A stretch of 64,000 nt of DNA from Aureispira sp963837355 (GCA_963837355.1 CAWIMY010000008.1:186001-250000), one strand, 5' to 3'. Counted from the first letter of the stretch, positions 8,227-17,635 are shown. Made by a program: numbers and translations. The notes: generated from the sequence alone by a model not told the origin.

Positions 8227-10350
8227 TTACAACGGCTTTGCCAAGCCCACCATTTCTAATAAGTGGCGGCCATAATTAATCTTGTTATAGAGCGCCGCCG
8301 TTTTTTGGGCTCGACGATACGCCTCAATTTGCTCCTCCAAAGGCTTTTCTAAACGCTGCAAATCGTATTGTACGCGCTCCAACTCCTGCAAATGCTGGCG
8401 CTGCTCTTGCAGCATCTTCTTCAATTCCAAGGCTTTGTCATGGGGTACCTTTTGGTGATAACGTTCAATGTCCTCCACGAGGCGATGGTGGTGTTCGCGG
8501 CAGCGGTAAAGCAAATCTTCTATTTTTTCTTGAAATTGATGCTGGATATCCGCTCGTTCAACTTGCTCTTGAGTCTGTAGAGATTCGAGTATTTCTAAGT
8601 CACTGGAGTAATGCTGTAAAGCAGCAGGGGAGAGCTGCCCCAAGCGTTTTTGGCGCTGTAGCCAAAGAATTTGCTGGCGAATGGTCGGCAAATTGAAATC
8701 TACCATAACCGTACGCTCGGCAACTTGCTGCTGATAATATTCTTTGAGTTGTTGGTATTGTGTGCGCTGCTCACGCTGCAACAAGCGCAATTTGCGTTTT
8801 TGCTCGTTGATAAATTGTTGAAAATTGTCCAATTGCTGTTGCAAGAGCCCCCGATCGTCCAACGCTGCCGTCAACGACAGCTTCTGCGCTTTTTCAATGT
8901 TGCTTTTGAGGGTGTCAACCAATTCAGAAAGGCGGATTTCATAGCCTTGTGCAGCAGCCAACAACTCGGTAAAATAGCTTTTTTGTTGATCCAATGAGGC
9001 TTTTACAGTTTGCTTGCGCTCAGCAGATTTACGGGTTTTGAAGGTGCTATAATTGAACAGTAAGTACAAGCTCAGGGCACCTATGACCGCATACGGCCAA
9101 GGAATGGCAATAGAGACCGCCGCTGCCATCACCACAATAAGCAACAAGATCATAAAATTGAAAAAACGCTGAGACTTGACCTGTTCCAAATTTTGTAAAT
9201 CGCTGGGTAAATGCTCGCCTTGTAAGTCCTTTTTTTCCAAAGGTAAAGCAACTTTTAGCTGACTTTGAGCGGTAAAGCTAGTAACGCTAGGCACTTGTAG
9301 AAGCTGCTGCAAATGGAGTTGGTCAGGCAATTGCTGCAACGCAAAATTAGGAATTTTTAAGCGGTCGCCATCTAAGGTCGCACTGTTGTTGAACTCCTCT
9401 AAGGTCTGTGCCCACTCGGCGGCGCTAGGTCGTGCAAAAGGCTGGGTATGTCCCGCTATAAAGCAGCGCTCAAAAAGCTGTTGAATAGACAATGGCAAGC
9501 GTTGGTACTCCTCGTGCTGGGCAGGAATGACATCAAAGTACTGCTCCAATGCTGTATGGTGTACAAATAAACCTTTTTCGATTTTCTCGGACAAACTGGT
9601 GGCCTCGGCATAAATACCTTTGGTAGAGGCAGCGAATGGATGAATGCCCAACAAAACTTTATAGAAAATCACCGCCAAACCAAAGCGATCCCAAGGCTCT
9701 TCTTGTGTAGGATCTACTTCGGGGTTCTTCCAATAACTATCGGGCGGCGTGTATTCCGGTGTCGCTACAGGCGCATCGTAAATCGTTTGTCCATTCTCCA
9801 CCACCTCAATAGAATCCAAATCTACTAAAGCAATATGCCCGTTGGGTTGAATAACAATATTATCGGGCTTCATGTCAATAACTACATAACGCTCGGTGTA
9901 GTGCAGTTGCTCAATTGCCCGCGCAATTTTGTAACATAGCGTCAAGCGATTGCGGCGGCGCGTATCTACGGAAAAATCGTACTGCTGCCACTGATCGCGG
10001 TAGCGGCGGCCTAATTTTGGCAACGACAAAATTTCTAACTTTTCGCCTTGTACAAAAGGCATCAAAAAGCCAATAAACTGATTTTTTTCATTCAATAACA
10101 GTTGTTGTGGCCAAACCAAAGTTATGCCCTCTTCCTTAAACAGGGCTTTGGGCGGATGCTCTTGCAAATAACCAATCTTGTGTTCGCGCAACGGCGTACG
10201 TTTGTGTTCATGGTAGATTTTGGCCACTACCGTTTCATAGCCCTCCGTTTCTATATGATAGAGGCTACCTTCTCCACCACTAGCAAAAGCGGGAGTTGTT
10301 AAGGTGAGTTTTTCTTGGGGCAGGTCGTTATAGGCAATCCAGACGTTCAT
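8227..10350 (-). CDS. Membrane-anchored Hanks-type protein kinase with long coiled coil
   Basis: Protein of 707 residues. The kinase-like domain covers ~20-320: glycine loop GGEGS (25-29), ATP-anchoring Lys44 (VVAKIY), catalytic loop VIDMKPDN with Asp159, Lys161 and Asn164, and VDLDS in place of DFG with metal-binding Asp177. Key residues are present, so it is probably active, although HRD is altered to VID. A linker (~320-390) leads to hydrophobic segments at ~395-433 (one hairpin or two passes), then ~260 residues of Gln/Glu/Leu-rich coiled coil. The layout resembles YegI-type cytosolic kinases, which are found near PP2C phosphatases and vWA proteins; none is adjacent here. The coiled coil may oligomerise or act as a stalk. 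Substrates unknown. Confidence 0.85.
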   Translation of the reverse strand: MNVWIAYNDLPQEKLTLTTPAFASGGEGSLYHIETEGYETVVAKIYHEHKRTPLREHKIGYLQEHPPKALFKEEGITLVWPQQLLLNEKNQFIGFLMPFVQGEKLEILSLPKLGRRYRDQWQQYDFSVDTRRRNRLTLCYKIARAIEQLHYTERYVVIDMKPDNIVIQPNGHIALVDLDSIEVVENGQTIYDAPVATPEYTPPDSYWKNPEVDPTQEEPWDRFGLAVIFYKVLLGIHPFAASTKGIYAEATSLSEKIEKGLFVHHTALEQYFDVIPAQHEEYQRLPLSIQQLFERCFIAGHTQPFARPSAAEWAQTLEEFNNSATLDGDRLKIPNFALQQLPDQLHLQQLLQVPSVTSFTAQSQLKVALPLEKKDLQGEHLPSDLQNLEQVKSQRFFNFMILLLIVVMAAAVSIAIPWPYAVIGALSLYLLFNYSTFKTRKSAERKQTVKASLDQQKSYFTELLAAAQGYEIRLSELVDTLKSNIEKAQKLSLTAALDDRGLLQQQLDNFQQFINEQKRKLRLLQREQRTQYQQLKEYYQQQVAERTVMVDFNLPTIRQQILWLQRQKRLGQLSPAALQHYSSDLEILESLQTQEQVERADIQHQFQEKIEDLLYRCREHHHRLVEDIERYHQKVPHDKALELKKMLQEQRQHLQELERVQYDLQRLEKPLEEQIEAYRRAQKTAALYNKINYGRHLLEMVGLAKPL

Positions 10351-10368
10351 GGAATTAAGATACAGAAA

Positions 10369-10425
10369 ATTTTTTATTCGCGTAGCGAAGTAAGAAAACT
10401 TCCTGTGTCAAGCGAATAAAAAATA
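10369..10425. repeat. 57-bp inverted repeat between divergent genes
   Basis: Arms ATTTTTTATTCGC (10369-10381) and GCGAATAAAAAAT (10412-10424) are exact reverse complements around a 30-base loop that itself holds GAAG...CTTC. It sits in the divergent gap between the kinase gene and the alpha/beta hydrolase. It could be a small structured leader, a protein-binding dyad or a decayed mobile end; nothing decides between these. Confidence 0.5.
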
Positions 10426-10519
10426 CAAATGGACGAACTAAAGTTGGGGGTTCTCCGTTACTATTGTATATTTAGGCAAATGTCTAAATATTATTATTGA
10501 ACGACTAAATTTTAAGTGT

Positions 10520-11958
10520 ATGAATGTCTTGACACGCGCTACTGACCCGCTTATCTTATTGCTTTTTCTGTTTGCTACTAATCGGCTTTGCCAATGGCCT
10601 ATCTGCTCAGACCAATGCTCCCGCTGGTGATTGGGAAGGAACTCTATCGGTCAACGGACAGAACATTCCCCTTATTTTTCATATTACCCAAGAAGAAGAC
10701 GGCAGTTGGAAGGCTACTTTTGATAGCCCAGAACAAATGGCCTATGGGATTGCTTTTGACAAGGTACAACTAGAAAAACTGCAATTGGATATGCGGATTC
10801 AGGCGGCGGGAGTACAGTACGAAGGTGCCTTGGTAGAGAATGGGCAAGCCATCGACGGCACTTGGAATCAAGGGGGGGGGCTCCTTTCCACTACGGCTGA
10901 CACCAAGTACCTCTACCGCCCCCAAGCGCCCCCAAACCCCCCAAGCGCCTTTCCCTTATGATGTAGAAACGGTTGAATTTAGCAACAGTACGGCCAATAT
11001 TAGTCTTGCAGGAACGCTCACCCTCCCCCCCAACCAACAAAACTGTCCCGCTGTGATTTTGATTTCAGGCTCAGGGCCACAAGACCGCGACGAGACGATT
11101 ATGCAGCACAAACCTTTTTTAGTAGTAGCGGATTATCTCACACGACAAGGCATGGTTGTCTTGCGCGTCGATGACCGTGGAGTAGGGGAGTCGGGTGGAA
11201 ATTTTGCCAGTGCGACTTCGGCCGACTTTGCCAGCGATGTAGCCGCCGCTTTGGATTATCTAAAAAAACACCCGCGCGTCAATGCTAGAAAAGTGGGCTT
11301 GTTAGGACACAGTGAAGGGGGAATGATTGCGCCCTTGGTGGCGAGCCAGCGTTCGGATGTAGCTTTTCTGATTTTGATGGCAGGGCCAGGGCATACGGGG
11401 GGCGAAGTCATGCGTCAACAGAATTACGATGTGTTTTTACAACAAACAAAAGATGCTACGTTGGCCAAGCAGCGCGGCGACTTCTTCGAAACCCTATACA
11501 AAACCACCTTAAAAAAGGAAAATGCCGATAAAAGTACGACTGAAATTCTAGCGTTATTGGATGAGGATTGGAAGGCTATTACCGCCGAAAACAGAGCCAC
11601 ATTAGGCTTGACCGAAAAAGAACTGCGCGCGATGGTGACCCAACTACGGACACCTTGGATGCACTACTTCTTGGCTTTTGATCCATCCATTTACTTGCAA
11701 CAAGTGTCTTGCCCAGTCTTAGCAATCAATGGCGACAAAGACCTACAAGTACACGTCAACAACTTAGCCGCCATCGAAACGGCATTAAAAAAAGGAAAAA
11801 ATCCGCCCCATAAAACCCTTGCCTTGAAAAACCTCAACCACCTCTTTCAAACCACCGAAACAGGAGCCATCGAAGAGTACGGCACCCTAGAAGAAACCCT
11901 CGCGCCTAAAGTTTTGACCACCATTGATGAATGGCTAAAAGCTGTCGCTATTTATTAG
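10520..11958 (+). pseudogene. Secreted alpha/beta hydrolase, frame broken at a G9 run
   Basis: Two reading frames together make one protein. The first (to ~10880) gives a signal-peptide-like segment ending in LSAQ and a DUF3887-like ligand domain (WEGTLSVNG...IPLIFHI). The second (from ~10880 to 11958) gives a serine alpha/beta hydrolase with GSGPQDRDE, DDRGVGESGG, nucleophile elbow GHSEGG, then VLAINGDKDLQV (acid) and a final NLNHLF (His). The frames meet exactly at nine consecutive G (10872-10880): with eight G the protein would read straight through. The start is also unclear, since ATG 10520 is in a third frame and the signal-peptide frame has only TTG/CTG starts. This may be a slippage-prone, phase-variable gene, true decay, or a sequencing error. 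Confidence 0.8.
10872..10880 (+). repeat. Mononucleotide G9 tract inside hydrolase gene
   Basis: Nine G in a row at the exact point where the two hydrolase frames must be joined. Contraction by one base (G8) restores a continuous protein, the hallmark of a slipped-strand contingency locus, though also a common assembly error. Confidence 0.85.
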
Positions 11959-11991
11959 GAAAAACCAGCAACATCCACCCCTCTAACAATG

Positions 11992-12026
11992 ACAGGACGC
12001 TAAGGATTTATTCCTTAGCGCCCTGT
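11992..12026. terminator. Strong hairpin between convergent genes
   Basis: ACAGG-CGCTAAGGA paired with TCCTTAGCG-CCTGT, one A/C mismatch, five-base loop. It lies between the hydrolase and the convergent outer-membrane pseudogene. No clear T-run follows on either side, so termination is plausible but not certain. Confidence 0.55.
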
Positions 12027-12051
12027 TGGGGGTAAGACTGCCTTAGATTAC

Positions 12052-12691
12052 TTACAGTAGTACGCCAAGCGATAGATTAAGGCCTATTCCATAACGCTCC
12101 TGTAAACTCGTTCCTACTTCACTTCTATAGCCACCCCCTATGGACGCTAGAGGAAGAAGACAAGTTTTTATACTCATAGATAGTAAAAAACGGTTACTTA
12201 TAATCGCGCGATAACCATAACCAACTTCAAAACCTACTGTTCCATACAGTAACTTCTCACTAACTATGTTTTCACTAACATTGGTTCTATCAGTAGCAAA
12301 AGCATGAATGGCTAGTTTTATATGAGAACCCATAGGGGCTAGTGCTTATTTCTTAACAAAATACCAATCAAGCCCAACAGAAATATCATGTATAAATACT
12401 CTATAGGGGATATTAGAAAAGCTAAAGCCCTCTATGTTCTCTATGACCGTCATACTACTGTAGGCATAGCCCAAATGGATACTTGTCTTGCGCCCTGTGA
12501 CATAATTATAACTTACTTTCTCCTCGAAGTGCTACAGGAGGCTTAGAAATTAAATTGGTCGAGTTATTAAGACCTAAAGTAGTACCCAATTCAATAAAAT
12601 GGCGTTTGCCCATATAACCAGGTACTACCTGCGCCTCCAAAGTAGAAGAGGAAAGGACTAAAAAAGTTAATAAGGTAAAGAACAATCTCAT
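12052..12691 (-). pseudogene. Decayed third paralogue of the outer-membrane barrel family
   Basis: Reading from 12691, the signal peptide and start (ending LEAQ, then VVPGYMGKRHFIELGTTLG) match the two intact upstream neighbours closely. A frameshift near 12520-12560 moves the frame to SYNYVTGRKTSIHLGYAYSS and YRVFIHDISVGLDWYF, then an in-frame TAA (12346-12348) interrupts it before the last strands GYGYRAIISNRFLLS and YGIGLNLSLGVLL. The order of segments is the same as in the intact copies, so this is a nearly full-length gene with one frameshift and one nonsense codon. It lies 49 bases downstream of the second copy in the same direction. Confidence 0.85.
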
Positions 12692-12740
12692 GGTATAACA
12701 AGGATTTTTAGAGTAAAAAATAAGGATTCAAAAGAAAAAA

Positions 12741-13496
12741 TTAACGCGTTAAAAAGACGCCAACACTCAAGTAGCCGCCCACGCTGTAGCGCTGGGTAAG
12801 ACCCTTACCGACCAACTGTCTGTATTCAACGGGGATCAAGTCACCTGTATTAGGATCATAGCTATCTATGTTGCTGGTAAAAAGGTGTTGCGGAAATAGC
12901 GTCCCGGAAATGCCAAGCGAGAGCAAGAAGCGATTGGCAATAACCATACGGTAACCATACGCCGCATCTAACCCAAAGGAAAGTTGGGGCTGTTTTGCGG
13001 TAAACTTAGGGTAACGCGTTATTCCCGTCGTGCCATCAATTAAAATACGATCGGTATGTACTACTCGTGCCCCCATAGAAAAATAAGCGCCAATCGGCGC
13101 AATGCTTCCATATTTGGAAGAGAAGTAAAAGTCGAAAGCAAAGTGGATGTCATTGGCATACACGGCGTGGGTGGCTTCATTGGATATTGTTATACCTCCG
13201 CCTGATGGTGTCACATCGGTAGCAGTTAACACATCAAAATACAAATGCGACCAACCCAATCGTCCTACTACTTGGCGTCCTAGGGTATAAGCCAAGTCCA
13301 CATTTAGTCGAGGCATTAGCGGTGGTCGCTGCGAACCTACATTGAAAGAATTAAAATCAACGGCATTGGCACGTGGGCCAATTGTAGTGCCTACTTCTAA
13401 GAAAAACTTGCGCCCCATAAAACCAGGATTTACTTGTGCCTGTAGGAGCGTGATGGTGCTGATACAACAGCAAAAAAATAAATAAAATGTTTTCAT
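12741..13496 (-). CDS. Outer-membrane beta-barrel protein, paralogue 2
   Basis: Secreted protein of 251 residues: signal peptide ending in LLQAQ, then VNPGFMGRKFFLEVGTTIG, repeated amphipathic strands, a GYRMVIANRFLLSLG strand and a closing strand YSVGGYLSVGVFL. Length and alternating aromatic/hydrophobic pattern fit an eight- to ten-strand outer-membrane barrel of the 'outer membrane beta-barrel / porin family' kind seen in Bacteroidota. It starts 12 bases after the stop codon of paralogue 1 and is surely co-transcribed with it and with the M48 protease. Function unknown. Confidence 0.8.
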   Translation of the reverse strand: MKTFYLFFCCCISTITLLQAQVNPGFMGRKFFLEVGTTIGPRANAVDFNSFNVGSQRPPLMPRLNVDLAYTLGRQVVGRLGWSHLYFDVLTATDVTPSGGGITISNEATHAVYANDIHFAFDFYFSSKYGSIAPIGAYFSMGARVVHTDRILIDGTTGITRYPKFTAKQPQLSFGLDAAYGYRMVIANRFLLSLGISGTLFPQHLFTSNIDSYDPNTGDLIPVEYRQLVGKGLTQRYSVGGYLSVGVFLTR

Positions 13497-13508
13497 AGTG
13501 GGTATATA

Positions 13509-14255
13509 TTATCGAGTTAAAAATACGCCTAAAGAAAGGCGCAGCATTATGCTGTAGCGCTTGTTGATAGTTGATTTGATCGTAGACGCATAGGTATTCG
13601 TATTTTGATAATCAGGGGTAGTGTAAACGAGGGTACTGCTACCAGTATGACCAAATGCCGTTGGAAAAACAGCGTGCTGGGCATTAAAAGAGAGCAGAAA
13701 ACGATCGGCAATAACTGCTCGGTAGCCATAGGAAAATTCCACCCCGACAAAGAAGAAAGAAGGCGGCGCAACGAGAGAAGGAAAGTCAGGAAGAGCGCCT
13801 ACTTCGCTTTGTGCAGAAGAAACATTGTATACGCCCCGTATCCCCAAACCAATAAACCAATTATGGGGCGCAAACTTTTGCTTTGGATACAAATAGAAAT
13901 CTATGCCCAAATGCACATCGTGTAGTATCGTCGTATAATCCACCGAGTAATCAGCATAGCGAGTAGGACGATAATACAACACCTGATTACCCACTCTATC
14001 GTTGTAGAGGCTGGCATAACTATACCCCGCTTTGACACTCATAGAGCGTTTAAAAACATAGTGTATGCTAGCATCTAAACTGGCAGAAAAGGGAAAAATA
14101 GCCAAGTCATCACCGTCGCCGAGGCCACCTAAGGTTGTTCCTGCTTCCAAAAAAAGCCGCCTGCCCATATAGCCAGGAATTACCTGTGCCTCTACTGTCG
14201 AAGACAGTAGAGGCAGCAGCAGCACCAATAAAAGGCGGGTTGAAAATACGTTCAT
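13509..14255 (-). CDS. Outer-membrane beta-barrel protein, paralogue 1
   Basis: Secreted protein of 248 residues with signal peptide ending STVEAQ, then VIPGYMGRRLFLEAGTTLGG, the same opening as the two downstream paralogues. Middle strands such as HDVHLGIDFYLYPKQKF and FSYGYRAVIADRFLLSF, and the last strand YSIMLRLSLGVFL, are shared by all three. It starts 20 bases after the stop of the M48 metalloprotease gene, so protease and barrels form one operon. Tandem duplication followed by decay of the third copy is the simplest history. Role unknown; possibly a substrate or partner of the protease. Confidence 0.8.
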   Translation of the reverse strand: MNVFSTRLLLVLLLPLLSSTVEAQVIPGYMGRRLFLEAGTTLGGLGDGDDLAIFPFSASLDASIHYVFKRSMSVKAGYSYASLYNDRVGNQVLYYRPTRYADYSVDYTTILHDVHLGIDFYLYPKQKFAPHNWFIGLGIRGVYNVSSAQSEVGALPDFPSLVAPPSFFFVGVEFSYGYRAVIADRFLLSFNAQHAVFPTAFGHTGSSTLVYTTPDYQNTNTYASTIKSTINKRYSIMLRLSLGVFLTR

Positions 14256-14275
14256 GACAGCAAGGTTTATCGCAG

Positions 14276-16642
14276 TTAAGATTTGTTACCTTCTGCTGCT
14301 TTTTCTGTACTTACTGTCGTGTCTTTTTCTTCTGTTATACTACCCTCCTGCTTTCTGGCTTCTTTTTCCTTTTTAGAAGGGGTTTTGATTTGTAACAACA
14401 CATCGTAGTACTGGGCATTGAGCAATACACGGCCTGCTTTGCGGCGATAGATGGCATCTTTGACTACTTGATAGCCACCTGTTCTCAAATCGAAGACGAC
14501 TGCCCAAAGAAAGGCGCTTTTTCGGGTGTATTCTTGGGCATTGACGACTCCTGTAAAGAGGAGATAAGGGGTTCCGTACTTCTCAATAATTTCCTCTACT
14601 TTGTCTTGGTTGAAACCGTCGGCGTAGATGTTGCCTCCAAAGTCGTTTTGTTGCGACAACCATTCGGCCAATACCCGCAATTCGTTAAACGAAACAGCAT
14701 CGGCAGTAGTTAAGCCGTTTGGTGTCAGTACCTTGACATACAAATCTGCACGTTCTGCCAAATTTTTAATTTTATCCACCAATTGGATTTGCTCCGATTC
14801 ACCTTTTAGGTAGTCTACTTTGAGATCCTTTCCACCAGAAACATTCCAATAAGTGGGGTTGTAGACCAAAATAGAATCAAGTCCCATCGTTACAAAGCGG
14901 CGATTGCGTAGGTTCGCCAAGTAGCGTTGTCCTTCCGCAGAGCGGTAATACTCACGGCGTTTTTTGTAGTTTTCTTTATTGGTTTGTCCTTTGGTAAACA
15001 TTTTTTTGAAGGTCGTATCACCGTGGATATCTGCAAAGGCATATTTGAAATAATTCACGGAAGAATCGGCCACTACTTCTATTTCTTGTTCTTTCTTTTG
15101 GCGTTTGATTTTGTCGTATTTAGACAACGCCTTTTCTTCGCTTTCTACGGCTGTCTCTTCCACCGCTTCTTCTTTTTCAGCAATAGCGTCTTCTGCTTCT
15201 TTTTTCTTGGTATAGGCGAGCGCTTCTTCATAAGAGACGGCTGAAAACTCGCTGCGCTTCTCATAATGATAGGCCAACTCATTGAATAAATCTTCTACAA
15301 TTGTCTTCAATTCTTTGTCTTCAGGATAGAGCTTTGCTACATCCCAAGCATAACGCAAGGAGTAGATCGTCAATTCGTTGGGATCCATTTTGCTCAACCA
15401 GTGATAGATTTGTTGAGAAGGCCCTTCGATGCCTTCGTGTACATCTTTCTGCATCCCGTTGGGATACTCATCAGAAGTATACGCTTCGCTATAAGGCTTT
15501 ACGGCAGAGAGTTCATTCTGAAATTTGGTATAGCCATAAAGCGCTTTGGCTCTAATTTTATGCAAGTATTTGCTGTTGGGATACTTTTGTTGTAGAATAT
15601 AAGTAGCATAAACGGCATCCTGAAAACGCAACTGGTGCAAGTAGTAATAGGCGGCTTCAAAACGCGCTACATCACGCATAGTTTCAAAGGATTCCTTAGA
15701 ACCAACGACATACGATTTTCGGCCTTTGTTAGAATTTTTATCCACTACTGCGGCAGTAGCTGCACGGCGCTTGTCGATACTAGGGTGGGTGCTTTTGGAC
15801 TCGTCCTCCTCGTACTCCCCATCAATGGGATTGATGTTCTCCTCTTTTAGAAAGAGTCGTTCGGGTAAGTGTAAAGTTTTTAGCTCCAATGCTTCGCGCT
15901 CTACCACTACAATATCAAACGGCAAGTACGAATATTGCAAGACATCAAACGTGCCGTCTAGATCTTTGAGGCTATAAGGACTATCCAAATAAAGCTCCAA
16001 GCCTTCGGCATCGGCATGGGTTTCCAATTCCTTAGAATAATGATTTTTGGCTACTAAATCGCCGCTAATACCCGATGCAGTAAGGGCTTTTTTTCTATCT
16101 GAATAACGATCAATGCGCTCCGATTCTAAATACATATCCAAGGCGTGGCCGTGGCGAACGTGCGACATTTCATGTGCTAATATAAAAGCCAATTGTGCCT
16201 CGGTCTCCAATTGTGCAATCAAACCAACGTTGACAAAAATAATCCCTTGGTTGGTCGCAAAGGCATTGACCGCCGAAGAACGAACGGCATAAAAGCGCAA
16301 TTTTTTACGCAATTCAGGATCGTCTTCTAAGAGCTTATCGGCCACTTTATTAACATAATCCGTAATGGGATCATTAAATAGAACACGGGCGCTGCGCAAT
16401 AAATTATCTACTAGAAAATTACTTTCTAGCAAGAATTTATCCGTGCTTTCGATAGTCGAAGTTTCTTTCGAATTTTTTGCTTTTTCTAATTGTAGTTTGT
16501 ATTTCTCGGAGGAGAGTGTGAGAAAGTCGCTGGGAATGGTACCGGTACTCTCTAATAATTGGTAATCGTCAAAATTTTGTGCTTCAACGGGAGAGAAGCT
16601 ATACAAAAGAGTGAATAACAAGGCGTAAAATCCTACCTTCAT
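14276..16642 (-). CDS. M48 family zinc metalloprotease, exported
   Basis: Start chosen at ATG 16642 (MKVGFYALLFTLLYSFSPVEAQ, a signal peptide), giving 788 residues. Zinc ligands are HEMSH (His157, Glu158, His161) and Glu207 in ETHAD, the BepA/YfgC-like M48 arrangement. After the protease domain (~85-330) comes a long helical region with Lys/Glu-rich low-complexity stretch (~500-560) and a further alpha/beta domain to the end, so the protein is far longer than the usual ~250-480 residues. BepA-type enzymes watch over outer-membrane protein assembly, and three outer-membrane barrels follow in the same operon; a quality-control role for this protease is inference. Confidence 0.88.
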   Translation of the reverse strand: MKVGFYALLFTLLYSFSPVEAQNFDDYQLLESTGTIPSDFLTLSSEKYKLQLEKAKNSKETSTIESTDKFLLESNFLVDNLLRSARVLFNDPITDYVNKVADKLLEDDPELRKKLRFYAVRSSAVNAFATNQGIIFVNVGLIAQLETEAQLAFILAHEMSHVRHGHALDMYLESERIDRYSDRKKALTASGISGDLVAKNHYSKELETHADAEGLELYLDSPYSLKDLDGTFDVLQYSYLPFDIVVVEREALELKTLHLPERLFLKEENINPIDGEYEEDESKSTHPSIDKRRAATAAVVDKNSNKGRKSYVVGSKESFETMRDVARFEAAYYYLHQLRFQDAVYATYILQQKYPNSKYLHKIRAKALYGYTKFQNELSAVKPYSEAYTSDEYPNGMQKDVHEGIEGPSQQIYHWLSKMDPNELTIYSLRYAWDVAKLYPEDKELKTIVEDLFNELAYHYEKRSEFSAVSYEEALAYTKKKEAEDAIAEKEEAVEETAVESEEKALSKYDKIKRQKKEQEIEVVADSSVNYFKYAFADIHGDTTFKKMFTKGQTNKENYKKRREYYRSAEGQRYLANLRNRRFVTMGLDSILVYNPTYWNVSGGKDLKVDYLKGESEQIQLVDKIKNLAERADLYVKVLTPNGLTTADAVSFNELRVLAEWLSQQNDFGGNIYADGFNQDKVEEIIEKYGTPYLLFTGVVNAQEYTRKSAFLWAVVFDLRTGGYQVVKDAIYRRKAGRVLLNAQYYDVLLQIKTPSKKEKEARKQEGSITEEKDTTVSTEKAAEGNKS

Positions 16643-16840
16643 GAGTTTAAAATGTTTTAAATAGGAATAAAAGTTTTTAATGGTGGTTAAAGATACAGCT
16701 TTAATAATGATTATACGAACGCAGAAAAGAAAATCTTTGGATATATGCCTCAATTAGTAGGCAAACATTGTAAAAAAAGAGAAAAAAGCGAAGCTCCACC
16801 CCGCTTTTTTCTCTTTTTTCATAGAGGCGAATCAATAGTT

Positions 16841-17332
16841 TTATATTACAGTTATCTCTTGTTCCAAGACAGGATCAAATAACCCAACGGTTTCCTTAAC
16901 GTCTATCTCCCCGCGAAAAACAAAGCGAATGCCTTTTGCTCGAGCACTAGCCGCATCGGTCACACCCCATTCGGACAAACTTTCTGCTAAATCCATATCG
17001 CCTACAAAGTAGCCATAGCTGCCTTTTTCACCTGCCCCTAAAGTATGGGGAAATTCATCCACAGAAGCACCATCCCGATCGACACTAGCACAGTTGCTGC
17101 TGTCTTCGCTTTCTTCTCCCAAAATAATTTCCTCCTCATCGCCTTCGTCGTCCAATCGAATGGCGACGAATATACCTGTTGTTCCTACAATAGTAACAGG
17201 GCTTTCGGCCTCTACCTCAATGGTCGCCTTAATCATAGGATCACCAAAAGGGAATGGATTTTCAATCCAAGGATAACTCAATTTTACGCCTGTCTTTCCG
17301 ACGAGTTTTTTCATTTTGTCAAAGAATCCCAT
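16841..17332 (-). CDS. Hypothetical cytoplasmic protein
   Basis: Protein of 163 residues, very acidic in the middle (DDEGDEEEIILGEESEDSS). The opening MGFFDKMKKLVGKTG followed by beta-rich PMIKATIEVEAESPVTIVGTTGIFVAI is reminiscent of Spo0M/arrestin-like beta sandwiches (short amphipathic helix, then a domain with paired strands), but I cannot confirm it. No signal peptide or membrane segment. The start overlaps the 3' end of a decayed gene upstream on the same strand, which may once have been its operon partner. Function unknown. Confidence 0.65.
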   Translation of the reverse strand: MGFFDKMKKLVGKTGVKLSYPWIENPFPFGDPMIKATIEVEAESPVTIVGTTGIFVAIRLDDEGDEEEIILGEESEDSSNCASVDRDGASVDEFPHTLGAGEKGSYGYFVGDMDLAESLSEWGVTDAASARAKGIRFVFRGEIDVKETVGLFDPVLEQEITVI

Positions 17333-17635
17333 AATACAAAGTTGTTTTGATTGAATGATTTATGAATGCAATAACCTGCCCGCTCGCTCTGCTCCATTAA
17401 GTAGGGATATTGCCAGTCCCACAAACCTTTATCATAAAAAAGCTGCTGCAAGTATGTTTGAAAGTTGATAGAAGAGTAGCCAAACCCATCACTCCCATTC
17501 AAGAGGCAATACCATTTATTGGCTACGTTATTCTACTCCGAATCGATTAGAAAACCTACATTAAGGCCATCATTCCAAACTGCAATCTAAAATAAGGAAT
17601 ATTCGCTAGTTCTTCTTCCTCAAAATGGCGATACT
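17311..17635 (-). pseudogene. Remnant of an unknown gene
   Basis: Joining frames gives a coherent protein: HFEEEELANIPYFR, then after a frameshift IAVWNDGLNVGFLIDSE, an in-frame TAG (17533-17535), then NNVANKWYCLLNGSDGFG and YLQQLFYDKGLWDWQYPYL, ending just inside the start of the next gene. Amino-acid composition is that of a real soluble protein with Trp/Tyr-rich segments, unlike random translation. I do not recognise the family. It looks like the C-terminal ~105 residues of a lost gene. Confidence 0.6.
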
